A DNA stretch of 42,772 nucleotides from an uncultured Alistipes sp. (GTDB lineage Bacteria > Bacteroidota > Bacteroidia > Bacteroidales > Rikenellaceae), in NCBI GenBank assembly GCA_949296295.1, contig CASFOM010000230.1, positions 1 through 42,772 of the forward strand, read 5' to 3'. A program made the position numbers and the translations under genes. The notes beneath the pieces are model-generated. The model was not told the origin of the DNA and did no database searches. It was given only the letters and a program-made list of their open reading frames with translations. Shown in pieces: positions 17,699-25,410 of the stretch. Position 1 is the stretch's first letter, and the number at the start of each line of letters is the position of its first letter.

Positions 17699-18271
17699 AT
17701 GAGGAATATAGCAATATTCGCTTCCGGAACAGGAACAAACGCCGAGCGAATTATATCCTATTTTCAGGCCGGAAATACGGCTCGGGTACGTTTAATTTTG
17801 TGTAATAAAAGTACGGCTGGTGTCGTTGAACGTGCAAAAAAATATGGTATTGAATGCCAAATTTTCTCCCCTGCGGAGTTGAAAGAAACGTCCTTGGTAT
17901 TGGACTGGTTGGAAGAGTATGAAATTGATTATATCGTATTGGCCGGATTCCTATTACTTTTACCGTCTGTAATTATCGACCGTTACGGCGACCGGATTGT
18001 CAATATTCATCCGTCCCTTTTACCCAAATTCGGAGGAAAGGGAATGTACGGAGAACGGGTACACGCTGCTGTAATCGAGGCAGGAGAATCCCGTTCCGGC
18101 ATTACCATCCATCATGTTAATGGACAGTTGGATGAAGGTGCCGTAATTTTTCAGGCGGAGGTGCCCGTATTGCCGGGAGATACGCCCGAAACTCTGGCTG
18201 CCAGGATACATGAGTTGGAATACACCCATTATCCCCGAATTATTGAACAGGAAATATTGAAAATACAATGA
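17699..18271 (+). CDS. purN: Phosphoribosylglycinamide formyltransferase
   Basis: Purine biosynthesis enzyme that transfers a formyl group from 10-formyl-tetrahydrofolate to GAR. The ATG at 17699 gives 190 residues starting MRNIAIFASGTGTNAE. The upstream TTG at 17693 is unlikely. The phosphate loop is SGTGTNAERI, and the catalytic region NIHPSLLPKFGG with HHVNGQLDEGAVI supplies the conserved Asn, His and Asp. It overlaps the threonine aldolase gene by four bases (ATGA), so the two are translated as a unit. Confidence 0.94.
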   Translation: MRNIAIFASGTGTNAERIISYFQAGNTARVRLILCNKSTAGVVERAKKYGIECQIFSPAELKETSLVLDWLEEYEIDYIVLAGFLLLLPSVIIDRYGDRIVNIHPSLLPKFGGKGMYGERVHAAVIEAGESRSGITIHHVNGQLDEGAVIFQAEVPVLPGDTPETLAARIHELEYTHYPRIIEQEILKIQ

Positions 18272-19290
18272 AAAGTTTTGGAAGTGACAATCATTCCGGA
18301 ATACATCCATTGATTCTGGAAGCATTGGCAGAAGCCAACAAGGAGCATTGTCCCGCTTATGGAGATGATCCCTGTTCGGTTCTGTTGAAAAAGGAATTGA
18401 AACGTCGTTTCGGATGCACAGATAGTTGCACCGTATTTAATGGTACAGGAGCGAATGTATTGGCCTTGAAGGTACTGACAAACTCCTGGAATGCTGTAAT
18501 ATGTGCCGAGACGGCTCATATCCAAGTAGATGAATGTGGTGCTCCCGAGAAACATACCGGGTGTAAACTTTTGACCGTACAAACGCCGGACGGAAAACTG
18601 ACTCCTGAACGAGTACGTCCCTTGCTGCATGGGTTTGGGTTTCAACATCATGCTCAACCCCGGGTGATTTCCATCTCACAACCCACCGAATTAGGAACCT
18701 TATATACTCTTGAGGAGATGCGTTCACTCGCCGATCTGGCTCATGAATACGGGATGTTCCTCCATGTTGACGGTGCCCGACTTGCCAATGCTCTGGCGGC
18801 GATGGGGGAAACTCCGGAAATGATGACTCGTGGAGTTGGTGCCGACGTGGTGTCGTTAGGAGGAACAAAAAACGGATTGATGGTGGGAGAAGCAGTCCTC
18901 TTCTTTTCTTCGGAATTTTCGGAGACCTTGCTTTATCAACGGAAACAATTAACTCAATTAGCTTCTAAAATGCGCTTTATTTCAGCACAGTTGAATGCCT
19001 ATTTAAAAGATGACCTTTATATCCGACTGGCAGACCATTCAAACCGTATGGCCGCTTATCTGGCACAACGTCTGAAACAGATTCCGCAGGTACGAATCAC
19101 TCAACCGGTACAAACCAATGCCGTATTTGCCATTTTGCCTCGTGAAGTTCGGGAACAATTGATGCAGGAATATTGTTTTTATATTTGGAATGAAGAAACG
19201 GGAGAGGTCCGCTGGATGACTTCCTTTGATACGGAGCAGACCGATGTGGATGCTTTTGCGGACCGAATTGAATGGTTATGCCGCAAATAG
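18268..19290 (+). CDS. ltaE: Low-specificity L-threonine aldolase
   Basis: PLP enzyme of fold type I that cleaves threonine or allo-threonine to glycine and acetaldehyde. The protein has 340 residues. N-terminal FGSDNHSGIHP and YGDDP fit the family, HVDGARLANAL contains the PLP-ring aspartate, and SLGGTKNGLMVGEA contains the Schiff-base lysine. The start overlaps the purN stop. Glycine from this enzyme feeds purine synthesis and one-carbon units, a sensible pairing with purN, though shared transcription is inferred from the overlap only. Confidence 0.9.
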   Translation: MKSFGSDNHSGIHPLILEALAEANKEHCPAYGDDPCSVLLKKELKRRFGCTDSCTVFNGTGANVLALKVLTNSWNAVICAETAHIQVDECGAPEKHTGCKLLTVQTPDGKLTPERVRPLLHGFGFQHHAQPRVISISQPTELGTLYTLEEMRSLADLAHEYGMFLHVDGARLANALAAMGETPEMMTRGVGADVVSLGGTKNGLMVGEAVLFFSSEFSETLLYQRKQLTQLASKMRFISAQLNAYLKDDLYIRLADHSNRMAAYLAQRLKQIPQVRITQPVQTNAVFAILPREVREQLMQEYCFYIWNEETGEVRWMTSFDTEQTDVDAFADRIEWLCRK

Positions 19291-19377
19291 CCTTCTGTCT
19301 TTTCTATTTATAATAGAGCGTGTCAAACATATTTCGACCAATCTCCAGGAAAAGCATTTAAAGCGATAGATTAATAA

Positions 19378-19432
19378 AAAATCCCTCTGTTTTTACTTGT
19401 ACCAGAATGGTTCAGGTTAGTAGAGGGATTTT
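19378..19432. terminator. Hairpin after ltaE
   Basis: Arms aaaatccctct (19378-19388) and agagggatttt (19422-19432) form a perfect 11-bp stem around a 33-base loop, with A-tract and T-tract flanks. It lies about 90 bases beyond ltaE and probably terminates it. The flanks allow activity in both directions. Confidence 0.6.
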
Positions 19433-19446
19433 ATATCTTATGACTT

Positions 19447-19510
19447 CAGTATAAGTAAGGCAGTCTCATATTTTTCCGGTTTATTTTTTAAACAGCCTTA
19501 CTTATAACTG
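19447..19510. terminator. Second large-loop hairpin between convergent genes
   Basis: Arms cagtataagtaaggc (19447-19461) and gccttacttataactg (19495-19510) pair over 15 bp with one bulge, enclosing a 33-base T-rich loop. It sits 38 bases past the stop of the DUF6249-like gene. The long loop and absent U-tract make it a weak textbook terminator; it could be an RNA-stabilizing stem or part of a small RNA. Confidence 0.5.
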
Positions 19511-19548
19511 ATATAGAAATTTAGGAACAACCATTGAATAGAAACCGC

Positions 19549-19971
19549 CTATTTGGATTCGGATGAGTTGTGTTTGGATTTTGAAAATACTTTATATTCC
19601 AAAATAAAAGAGATGAGAAGGCCTAACCCTCCGAAAAACAACATGGAGGCAGTATAGATAATTTCTCGATCTTTGTTAGATGATAAAGGAGATAAAGGAT
19701 CCAAACCATAACTCGAAAGTAAAAATCCCAAGATTAATCCGAATCCCATCCCGGATAAAGTCAATGCAATGTGTAAGGGTACAAATTTATTGTTGCCCGA
19801 TGAATATTCCGGCAATTGAGGAAAAATGCAAGGAGAGGATAAATTAAAATCCTTCATTTTTTCAATAAATAAAATACGTTCTTTCCGTCGAGCATACAGA
19901 GCAAACAACTTGTAAAAAAAATAGCATAATATGCCAATAATGAATGTAGGAGCAAGAAAAGAATGAATCAT
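19549..19971 (-). CDS. Small DUF6249-like membrane protein, ECF target
   Basis: Protein of 140 residues with an N-terminal membrane helix (about residues 5-24), a basic stretch with ARRKERILFIEKM, then two more helices (about 68-90 and 107-126). The pattern resembles DUF6249, small membrane proteins often found beside ECF sigma factor genes in Bacteroidota. That assignment is from memory of the pattern, not a search. Its upstream region carries TGTAACC-N15-CGTCCA, the same promoter architecture as the divergent sigma gene, so it is probably transcribed by that sigma factor. Function unknown. Confidence 0.7.
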   Translation of the reverse strand: MIHSFLAPTFIIGILCYFFYKLFALYARRKERILFIEKMKDFNLSSPCIFPQLPEYSSGNNKFVPLHIALTLSGMGFGLILGFLLSSYGLDPLSPLSSNKDREIIYTASMLFFGGLGLLISFILEYKVFSKSKHNSSESK

Positions 19972-20010
19972 AGCATTTATTTTTTAGATTTGTAAAAATG
20001 TTTTGCTTAT

Positions 20011-20038
20011 TGGACGTCGAAATAAAGAAAAGGTTACA
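20011..20038 (-). promoter_or_regulatory. ECF-type promoter of the DUF6249-like gene
   Basis: On the minus strand: -35 element TGTAACC (20038-20032), a 15-base spacer, and -10 element CGTCCA (20016-20011), about 40 bases before the start codon. It matches the promoter of the divergent sigma gene in sequence and exact spacing. Confidence 0.72.
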
Positions 20039-20302
20039 GCTCTCGAAAAATTTTTGTGTGAGAACGTACTCCTTTTTATTGTTTAATAGTCAGGCCTGAA
20101 CATATTTGTATTGAATGAGGTGCGTATTTGTATGGAGATAGATAGGAAGGTGTCTTGATTCATATATGTTTATGGCTGTGACGGAAAATTATATTTGAAA
20201 TTTGTATATTATTGCGATTTTTTGAACTCCTCAAAAGGTGGGGGTGTAAACGGAACCTGTCTCAGTGTTAGATAATTTAGAGATAATAAGGTCGATTTTG
20301 TT

Positions 20303-20330
20303 TGTAACCCTAACTGTTGGATAGCGTCTA
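20303..20330 (+). promoter_or_regulatory. ECF-type autoregulatory promoter of the sigma gene
   Basis: TGTAACC (20303-20309), 15-base spacer, CGTCTA (20325-20330), ending 23 bases before the sigma factor ATG. AAC at -35 and CGTC at -10 are typical of ECF promoters. The divergent copy at 20011-20038 has the same elements and spacing. The rest of the 382-base gap between the two genes holds no gene. Confidence 0.75.
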
Positions 20331-20353
20331 AAGATAAAAAGGACTTGAAAAAT

Positions 20354-20896
20354 ATGACAACAGTTGATGAAAAACAAATAATTGAACGCATCCAAAAGGG
20401 TGAAAATGAATTGTTCGGGCTGTTGTTGGCAAATTATTCCAATCAGATATTCGGATTGATTGTCCGTATGGTTGGTAATCGTGAAGATGCGGAGGAACTG
20501 ACGCAGGATGTTTTTCTGAAAGTTTTTCGGGCTTTGCCGGATTATAGGGGCGAAAGTTCTTTTTCCACTTGGTTGTATCGAATTGCCTATAATTGTGCAG
20601 TGTCGAAAATCCGGAAGAAAAGGCAACGGTTTTATTGGGGAGGACCCCTTTGGGAACGGCTTGCCGGAGAAGTTCCGGAGGAAGAATTCACACCTCAAGA
20701 AGAACAGTTGGAGAGTTTGGAACAGGCATTGCGTCGTTTGCCTCCCGAAGAGGCACTGATGATATTGATGTTTTATTGGGAAAAGAAAAGTGTGCAGGAG
20801 TTGGCGAAAATTACCGGATTATCGGCAGGTAATGTGAAGGTGCGATTACATCGCATTCGTGAGAAATTAAAAAAATGGATATTGGATAAAAAATAG
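20354..20896 (+). CDS. ECF-type RNA polymerase sigma factor
   Basis: Extracytoplasmic-function sigma-70 factor of 180 residues from the ATG at 20354; a longer frame starts at TTG (20345). Region 2 is clear: FGLIVRMVGNREDAEELTQD, then FRALPDYRGESSFSTWLYRI. Region 4 follows a short linker: LEQALRRLPPEEALMILMFY and the recognition helix GLSAGNVKVRLHRIREKL. Its own promoter has an ECF pattern, as does the divergent gene, which points to positive autoregulation. The next two genes (13-base gap, then a 4-base overlap) form its operon and probably supply its regulator. The inducing signal is unknown. Confidence 0.92.
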   Translation: MTTVDEKQIIERIQKGENELFGLLLANYSNQIFGLIVRMVGNREDAEELTQDVFLKVFRALPDYRGESSFSTWLYRIAYNCAVSKIRKKRQRFYWGGPLWERLAGEVPEEEFTPQEEQLESLEQALRRLPPEEALMILMFYWEKKSVQELAKITGLSAGNVKVRLHRIREKLKKWILDKK

Positions 20897-20909
20897 GGAG
20901 AAAAGAAAA

Positions 20910-21275
20910 ATGAATGCAGAAGAACAGGATAAGTGGTGGCAGGAACAGTTTGCTGCCTTATCACCCAATGAACTCCCTGAAGGGATGAATGAACGTATTT
21001 TACAGACGGTGTTGTTGGCTGAAAAGAAGCATCAAAGGAGAAAACGATTCTTAATCTTGTTATTTGTATCCGCAGGAATAGGAGGCGTAGCTGCCGGCCT
21101 TGTATGGGTGGTGAGAAACTACGGCTTTTATTTTGAGAAATTATGGTCCGACTGGTTTTCTGAATGGAATTTACCGGAATGGGAAGCAGGAACATTCCCC
21201 TTTATTACAGGAGGAGTTTTACTCTTCCTCTTGATGCTTCAATTATGGATTGAACAAAAAATAAAAACAACATGA
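20910..21275 (+). CDS. Small two-helix membrane protein, probable anti-sigma
   Basis: Protein of 121 residues: an N-terminal cytoplasmic stretch of about 45 residues with PEGMNERILQTVL, a basic HQRRKRF hinge, a membrane helix (about 47-67), a Trp-rich loop and a second helix (about 96-113). I recognise no named domain and see no zinc-binding HxxxCxxC motif. Its place 13 bases after the sigma gene and its topology fit an anti-sigma factor, as is usual for ECF operons. This function is inferred from context. The stop overlaps the next gene by four bases. Confidence 0.6.
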   Translation: MNAEEQDKWWQEQFAALSPNELPEGMNERILQTVLLAEKKHQRRKRFLILLFVSAGIGGVAAGLVWVVRNYGFYFEKLWSDWFSEWNLPEWEAGTFPFITGGVLLFLLMLQLWIEQKIKTT

Positions 21276-22282
21276 TGGGAAAAGAATGGAGACAAATTAT
21301 GGTAATAGCCATAATGGTTTTGGGAATAACAGCTGTTTCCTGTTCCTCTCGATTGTCTGAAGACGGAGAGATGGCAAAACCGGATTATGCTGATGATTAT
21401 ATGTGGTATCGTTCAGGAGATGCAGTTGATAAAAAGGCTGATGTATTTTATATAACCCCTACCTGTGTATGGGACTGGAAGAATGAACAGGGAGAGATTT
21501 GTCATTATATGAATGTCCAAGATGTCAAGCAACGTAAGGCGGTGGATGGTTCCAACCGATTGGCAGAAGCTTTGTTTGGGAAAAGTTGCCGTTTCTTCTC
21601 TCCCTATTATCGTCAGATAACCATGAACTCATGGTTTGAATCTGCTGACGTGATTGAAAAACGGTATGCTGAAGCTCACCGGGATATTGTCCGGGCTTTT
21701 CAATATTATATGGACCATTTCAATCAAGGACGTCCCTTCCTCCTGGCCGGTCATAGTCAGGGGGCTAAAGCAGTCATAGAGCTTTTAAAAAATTCTTTGA
21801 CAGAAGAACAGTATGAGCGAATGGTGGCAGCTTATGTCCTCGGATTTTCAATTACCCGTTCAGAAACGGAGAATTATCCATTTGTGAAACCGGCAGCCGA
21901 TTCCCTGGATACAGGGGTGGTGATTTGCTTTAACAGTGTATCACACCTCGAAGCCATCTCTCCTTTGTTTCAAGAAAACAGTGTTTGCATCAATCCTTTG
22001 AATTGGGAAGTGGGAGCAACCTATGCACCTGCTTCGGAAAATAAAGGTTCGGTATTTTTCAACGCATCCGGAACTTCAGATACCTTGGTAGGAAAGGTGG
22101 GGGCCCGTTTGGATGTGAATGCCCATACCTTGTTGATTGACGGATTGGATGACGAACAATACTATATCCCTTCCATAGGAGAACTTTTCCCAAAAGGGAA
22201 CTATCATGTACAAGAGTTGAATTTGTATTTTTTGAATTTGCAACAGAATATAGCCCGTCGGATTGAAGTATTTGAAGAATAA
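21272..22282 (+). CDS. DUF3089 alpha/beta-hydrolase lipoprotein
   Basis: Protein of 336 residues with a signal peptide ending in a lipobox-like AVSC (Cys24), so probably an exported lipoprotein. The nucleophile elbow GHSQG (serine 162) in FLLAGHSQGAKAVIELL and the flanking pattern (DVFYITPT near residue 57, FFSPYYRQ near 108) fit DUF3089, a serine-hydrolase-like family with unknown substrate. Tandem ATGs at 21272 and 21275 are alternative starts. It is the last gene of the sigma factor operon, so it is probably a target of the same envelope signal. Confidence 0.8.
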   Translation: MMGKEWRQIMVIAIMVLGITAVSCSSRLSEDGEMAKPDYADDYMWYRSGDAVDKKADVFYITPTCVWDWKNEQGEICHYMNVQDVKQRKAVDGSNRLAEALFGKSCRFFSPYYRQITMNSWFESADVIEKRYAEAHRDIVRAFQYYMDHFNQGRPFLLAGHSQGAKAVIELLKNSLTEEQYERMVAAYVLGFSITRSETENYPFVKPAADSLDTGVVICFNSVSHLEAISPLFQENSVCINPLNWEVGATYAPASENKGSVFFNASGTSDTLVGKVGARLDVNAHTLLIDGLDDEQYYIPSIGELFPKGNYHVQELNLYFLNLQQNIARRIEVFEE

Positions 22283-22476
22283 GATATGCATTCTTTTAAC
22301 ATCGGGAAGAATGGTAAAGATGGGAAAATGTGTTGCTCACGAAATTGATAATGAATAATTTGATTTCCTTGCAGGGAAAGGGTTACTGTTAGTGACTGTG
22401 TGATTTGGAACGTTCCACTATAAACTATTGTCCCGTAAATTTTACCTTTAGCTTGTATTTTATTAATTCTTATTAT

Positions 22477-22521
22477 AGGAAATGGGGTGTGTTAAGTTTT
22501 CATTTACACACCCCATTTCCT
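22477..22521. terminator. Bidirectional terminator
   Basis: A perfect 16-bp stem (22477-22492 with 22506-22521) closes a 13-base loop between two convergent genes, the DUF3089 gene and the rubrerythrin gene. Flanks are AT-rich on both sides but lack long T runs. The bases between 22283 and 22476 hold nothing else I can identify. Confidence 0.75.
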
Positions 22522-22560
22522 TATGATAATAACCAATTTTCTGTCTTAAAAAGAATTTGA

Positions 22561-23112
22561 CTATTTGTCAAACAAACGTTTGTATAAGCCTTGGAATACC
22601 TGACCATGACGGGCTTCGTCCTTGCACATTTCATGTACCGTATCATGAATGGCATCCAGCCCCAATTGTTTTGCTCGGGTGGCAATACGTTTCTTGTCTT
22701 CACAAGCTCCTGCTTCTGCATCCATACGAGCTTTCAAATTGGTTTTCGTATCCCATACTACTTCGCCCAACAGTTCTGCAAATTTAGCGGCATGTTCCGC
22801 TTCTTCCCATGCTATACGTTTGTAGGCTTCCCCTACTTCCGGATATCCTTCACGATCTGCCTGACGGCTCATCGCCAAATACATACCTACTTCGGTACAT
22901 TCTCCCATAAAGTGAGCTTTCAAGCCTTCCAATACTTCTGAATCTACATCTTTTGCTACTCCCAGACGATGTTCGTCTGCCCAGCTGATTTCATCCGTTT
23001 CTACCAATTCCTTGAATTTTGAAGCCGGTTGTTTACATTGTGGACATTGTGCTGGAGGGGTATCGCCCGTGTGGACATATCCACATACGGTACAAATGAA
23101 TTTTTTACTCAT
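22561..23112 (-). CDS. Reverse-type rubrerythrin
   Basis: Cytosolic diiron protein of 183 residues that reduces hydrogen peroxide. The domain order is unusual: the rubredoxin-like domain is first, with CTVCG (Cys8, Cys11) and CPQCK binding iron, and the four-helix diiron domain follows. Its ligands are in [22 protein letters not shown] and [10 protein letters not shown] (ExxH motifs). This 'reverse rubrerythrin' layout is known from anaerobes. ATG start at 23112. It complements cytochrome bd in oxygen and peroxide defence. It appears monocistronic. Confidence 0.92.
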   Translation of the reverse strand: MSKKFICTVCGYVHTGDTPPAQCPQCKQPASKFKELVETDEISWADEHRLGVAKDVDSEVLEGLKAHFMGECTEVGMYLAMSRQADREGYPEVGEAYKRIAWEEAEHAAKFAELLGEVVWDTKTNLKARMDAEAGACEDKKRIATRAKQLGLDAIHDTVHEMCKDEARHGQVFQGLYKRLFDK

Positions 23113-23323
23113 AGTTGTCTCTTTTTTAAGGTTTATTTTTGTTCTTTTGGTGATACAAAGTAACGGTATATTTTACGGATTTCCTAATTATAAATACAAA
23201 TGAAGTTATCGAAAAAATTTATATATGAAGTTTAAGTAAATTGTTGGTACAAATAAGTTGTCTTATCTTTGGATAATGATAAAGGAAGTAGGTTTTAACT
23301 ATTGAGAAAAGAAACATTGGTTT

Positions 23324-24481
23324 ATGAGTGAAACAGTACTGAAAAAAAGGGTAGAGTCGGTAGATGCTCTTCGCGGATTTGCTGTAATGGCTATTCTTTT
23401 AATACACAATATTGAACATTTTATTTTCCCGGTTTATCCCGATGTTGCAACACAACCTCATTGGCTTAATATTTTGGATCAAGCCGTTTTTGAAACCTTA
23501 TTTGCTTTATTTGCGGGGAAAGCTTATGCCATATTTGCTTTATTATTCGGATTTACCTTTTATGTACAGTATGAAAATCGTCGGCGCTCCGGGAAAGATT
23601 TTGGACCTCGATTTTTATGGAGACTTGCGCTTTTGGCAGGATTTGCTACCATAAATGCTGCTTTTTTCCCCGCAGGAGATGTCTTACTGTTGTTTTCCAT
23701 AGTGGGGATAAAATTGTTTGTTGTTCGAAAATGGAGTAATAAGGCTGTCGGAATTTTGGCTGTGATATGCTTGTTGCAACCTATGGAGTGGTTTTTCTTC
23801 TTTTCCCGACAGATAATGCCTGACTGGGGAGTGAGTGAAATGTATGCGGAAGTTGCTGAATATACCCGGACAGGGGACTTAGCATCTTTTTTTATGGGGA
23901 ATATTACATTGGGACAGAAGGCAAGTTTGTTGTGGGCAATTAATGCGGGACGGTTCTGGCAGACAGCAGGTCTGTTTTTGGTGGGGTATTGGTTGGGAAG
24001 AAAACAATTATTTGATTCTTCTTCTGAAAATGCCCGCTTTTGGTTGAAGGTACTTATTGTAGCCGCTGTCATTTTTGCTCCTTTGAATGCCTTGCTTCAA
24101 AAGGTGCAAGAGGGAGAGGCCGCAAAAACGATAGGTATTGTGTTGGATATGTGGCAGAAACTTGCCTTTACAGGAGTTCTGGTCGCTTCTTTTATGCTCT
24201 CTTATCGAATGACTGCTTTTCGAAAGCGGATAGCTTCTTTGAAATGGTATGGTAGAATGAGTTTAACCAATTATATCGTACAATCTATTTTGGGGGCATT
24301 GATTTATTTCCCTTGGGGCCTTTCTTTGGCTCCTTATTGCGGATATACTCTTAGTTTGTTAATTGGTGTTGTATTGTTTGTTTTACAGAACTTTTTTTGT
24401 CGTTGGTGGCTGAACCACTATCGGCAAGGCCCTTTGGAAAACCTTTGGCATCGGCTGACTTGGATCGGAACTTCCCGATAA
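23324..24481 (+). CDS. DUF418 multi-pass membrane protein
   Basis: Predicted inner-membrane protein of 385 residues with about nine to ten hydrophobic segments. The N-terminal RVESVDALRGFAVMAILLIHN and the C-terminal WYGRMSLTNYIVQSILGALI are the hallmarks of DUF418 proteins (YeiB-like), distantly related to acyltransferase-3 membrane proteins. Function and substrate are unknown. ATG start at 23324. It stands alone, ended by a strong hairpin at 24531-24570. Confidence 0.85.
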   Translation: MSETVLKKRVESVDALRGFAVMAILLIHNIEHFIFPVYPDVATQPHWLNILDQAVFETLFALFAGKAYAIFALLFGFTFYVQYENRRRSGKDFGPRFLWRLALLAGFATINAAFFPAGDVLLLFSIVGIKLFVVRKWSNKAVGILAVICLLQPMEWFFFFSRQIMPDWGVSEMYAEVAEYTRTGDLASFFMGNITLGQKASLLWAINAGRFWQTAGLFLVGYWLGRKQLFDSSSENARFWLKVLIVAAVIFAPLNALLQKVQEGEAAKTIGIVLDMWQKLAFTGVLVASFMLSYRMTAFRKRIASLKWYGRMSLTNYIVQSILGALIYFPWGLSLAPYCGYTLSLLIGVVLFVLQNFFCRWWLNHYRQGPLENLWHRLTWIGTSR

Positions 24482-24530
24482 TTACTTATGAAAAATGTGT
24501 TTTATTTCTGAGATTAAATAGATTTGGAAT

Positions 24531-24570
24531 AAAAGAGGTGGTCAAATTCCATAGTTTGACCACCTCTTTT
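24531..24570. terminator. Bidirectional terminator
   Basis: A perfect 16-bp stem, aaaagaggtggtcaaa (24531-24546) with its complement (24555-24570), closes an 8-base loop. A runs on one arm and T runs on the other let it serve both convergent genes, DUF418 (plus) and the FKBP gene (minus). Confidence 0.88.
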
Positions 24571-24722
24571 ATGTATTGGAATCGGCAAAATAAGGTAAAA
24601 ATGATAAAAGGAAGACGAAATTTGAAAATAACACAACTGTTTATTATTCAAAACTTAGCTTATCCAATGATACCTTGATTTTGACAAGTCCCGGAAATCT
24701 TCATATTGGAAGAGTGTTCGGT

Positions 24723-25268
24723 TTAATGACATCCTCCGCAACCGCAACTTCCTCCGTCGCTATCGCAATCTCCGTCACAATGACAACCGGAGCAAGAACC
24801 TCCGGCAGGCATCATGTCTTCCGGTTTGGAATCCCGTACTACCAAAATTTCCCCTTCAAAATTTAATGTCTTATCCGCCATCGGATGGTTGAAATCCATC
24901 GTTACCGTACTCTCGTTAATCGATTTTACGGTCCCCGGCATACGGTTCCCTTCCGCATCCGTCATCGGTAAGACAACCCCTTCCTTAATCATCTCTTCGT
25001 CAAACTTGCCGTTAATCAGAAAAATATCTTTGGGCAAATCTACAACGGCTTCTGCAATGTATTCTCCGTATCCTTCTTCCGGTGTCAGGGTGAAGGCAAA
25101 TTTGTCTCCCGCTATTTTCCCTTCAATATTTGCTTCGAATTTCGGTAACAACATACCGGTTCCGAAAACAAAAGAAAGAGGACGTTCTGCTGTCGCTTGA
25201 TCTGCTATTTGACCATCTACGGTCAAGGTATAGGTTAACGACACAAATTTGTTGTTGGCTACTTTCAT
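24723..25268 (-). CDS. SlyD-like FKBP peptidyl-prolyl isomerase
   Basis: Cytosolic prolyl isomerase and chaperone of 181 residues. The FKBP domain is split by an insert-in-flap domain, as in SlyD: SFVFGTGMLLPKFE and TPEEGYGEY before the insert, NHPMADKTLNFEGEILVV after it. The last ~26 residues are Cys/His/Gly-rich with seven Cys and two His, a tail like SlyD's nickel-binding C-terminus. ATG start at 25268. Its role here may include metal delivery. It lies 142 bases downstream of gcvP in the reading direction reversed, on the same strand. Confidence 0.9.
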   Translation of the reverse strand: MKVANNKFVSLTYTLTVDGQIADQATAERPLSFVFGTGMLLPKFEANIEGKIAGDKFAFTLTPEEGYGEYIAEAVVDLPKDIFLINGKFDEEMIKEGVVLPMTDAEGNRMPGTVKSINESTVTMDFNHPMADKTLNFEGEILVVRDSKPEDMMPAGGSCSGCHCDGDCDSDGGSCGCGGCH

Positions 25269-25410
25269 TAGTTAATCTGTATTAAATTAAGTTTTTTGTT
25301 GTTTCCCTTAATGTGGTTGGAGTAGAGGAAAATATGACAGATTTCATACTATGAATTGTCACATGGCATCCCTCTTCCCCAACGTTTCTTTCGTCGTTTT
25401 ATTGTCCTGG

